Of a DNA stretch of 64,000 nucleotides, positions 63,541 to 64,000 are shown in pieces; the stretch's first letter is position 1; each line of letters begins with the position of its first letter. The position numbers were made by a program, and so were the translations under genes. The stretch comes from Pseudoxanthomonas beigongshangi (GTDB taxonomy: Bacteria > Pseudomonadota > Gammaproteobacteria > Xanthomonadales > Xanthomonadaceae). The stretch spans positions 124,001 through 188,000 of the forward strand of contig NZ_JADHDV010000004.1 of NCBI RefSeq assembly GCF_016820515.1, written 5' to 3'. The notes beneath the pieces were generated by a model that did not search any database, was not told the origin of the DNA, and worked only from the letters and a program-made list of their open reading frames with translations.

Positions 63541-64000
63541 TTTGGCGCGAAGAGCCAATCCCCCGTCGCCTTCGGCGCCCGCCCCCTTTTTCAAAGGGGG
63601 CATACGAGCAACCCCGACGCTCGGAAACCGGCTTTGCCTCCCCCTTTGAAAAAGGGGGACCGAGGGGAATTTGCTTTTGGCGCGAAGAGCCAATCCCCCG
63701 TCGCCTTCGGCGCCCGCCCCCTTTTTCAAAGGGGGCATACGAGCAACCCCGACGCTCGGAAACCGGCTTTGCCTCCCCCTTTGAAAAAGGGGGACCGAGG
63801 GGAATTTGCTTTTGGCGCGAAGAGCCAATCCCCCGTCGCCTTCGGCGCCCGCCCCCTTTTTCAAAGGGGGCATACGAGCAACCCCGACGCTCGGAAACCG
63901 GCTTTGCCTCCCCCTTTGAAAAAGGGGGACCGAGGGGAATTTGCTTTTGGCGCGAAGAGCCAATCCCCCGTCGCCTTCGGCGCCCGCCCCCTTTTTCAAA
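63541..64000. repeat. Perfect 135-bp tandem repeat array (continues past window)
   Basis: Units begin at 63541, 63676, 63811 and 63946 (period exactly 135) with no differences seen among them; the last is cut by the window end. Each unit holds CCCCCTTTTTCAAAGGGGG and, about 40 bases on, its exact inverse CCCCCTTTGAAAAAGGGGG. A degraded piece of a unit lies just upstream (about 63519-63540). The stretch 63446-63540 otherwise shows nothing. Because 135 is a multiple of three, the minus strand stays open through the array, but I do not regard this as a gene. Confidence 0.92.

Noticed and set aside
63295-63999. A 234-residue minus-strand protein made of a 45-residue repeat
   Set aside because: It is only the translation of the 135-bp tandem array, whose length happens to be a multiple of three. 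It has no start site or ribosome-binding site in the window and shows no domain.
63541-64000. CRISPR array
   Set aside because: The units are contiguous, identical over their full 135 bases and have no unique spacers; no cas genes are present.

Overview
The window is chromosomal DNA of high G+C content from a gammaproteobacterium of the Xanthomonadaceae/Lysobacteraceae (a Lysobacter-, Luteimonas- or Pseudoxanthomonas-like organism). This rests on the close resemblance of DnaA, RecF, GyrB and YidC to the Xanthomonas proteins as I remember them, the TonB-ExbB-ExbD-ExbD block next to pdxJ, the Lrp-phhA pair, and GTAG-type REP palindromes. No rRNA, tRNA, CRISPR, prophage or insertion sequence was seen. 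About 61 protein-coding genes are supported, including one that is broken by a frameshift and one that is cut by the left window edge.

The centre (about 26.9-38.3 kb) is the replication-origin region. dnaA, dnaN, recF and gyrB lie on the minus strand; rpmH, rnpA, yidC and mnmE run away on the plus strand. The dnaA-dnaN gap is AT-rich and holds three DnaA boxes at even spacing, so it is the best oriC candidate. Three parS-like palindromes sit close by: two inside the recF reading frame and one just after dnaN. A small VOC-fold gene is inserted between dnaN and recF.

Left arm (1-26.9 kb): a patatin-like phospholipase end, an HD hydrolase, an HxlR regulator divergent from a Gdx/SugE-type exporter, a minus-strand cluster of small VOC, ABM, GFA and GST genes (the GST is frameshifted), an Lrp regulator divergent from phhA, a TonB-dependent receptor, a YafY regulator beside a NIPSNAP operon, a two-component system, a DUF4010 membrane protein divergent from fbp, a PA0069-type radical SAM gene, cls, pdxJ, the tonB-exbB-exbD-exbD operon with a detached third exbD, a TPR protein, an M48 lipoprotein protease and a CPBP protease next to gyrB.

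Right arm (38.3-64 kb): a TonB-domain lipoprotein, two ABC-2 exporters (NatAB-like and YadGH-like), a TAP-like hydrolase, fpr, panE, a CadC-like regulator, tatD, hrpB, an RluE-like pseudouridine synthase, an exported methyltransferase, two tandem AroQ-fold proteins that have lost most catalytic residues, a Pat-like acetyltransferase, and a LysR gene overlapping aceK. The window ends inside a perfect 135-bp tandem array.

Throughout, gaps between genes carry paired inverted REP-like palindromes that begin with GTAG or GTGG. In two cases the TAG of GTAG is also the stop codon of a gene. The most unusual items are the parS sites written into recF, the REP-supplied stop codons, and the tandem degenerate AroQ cluster.
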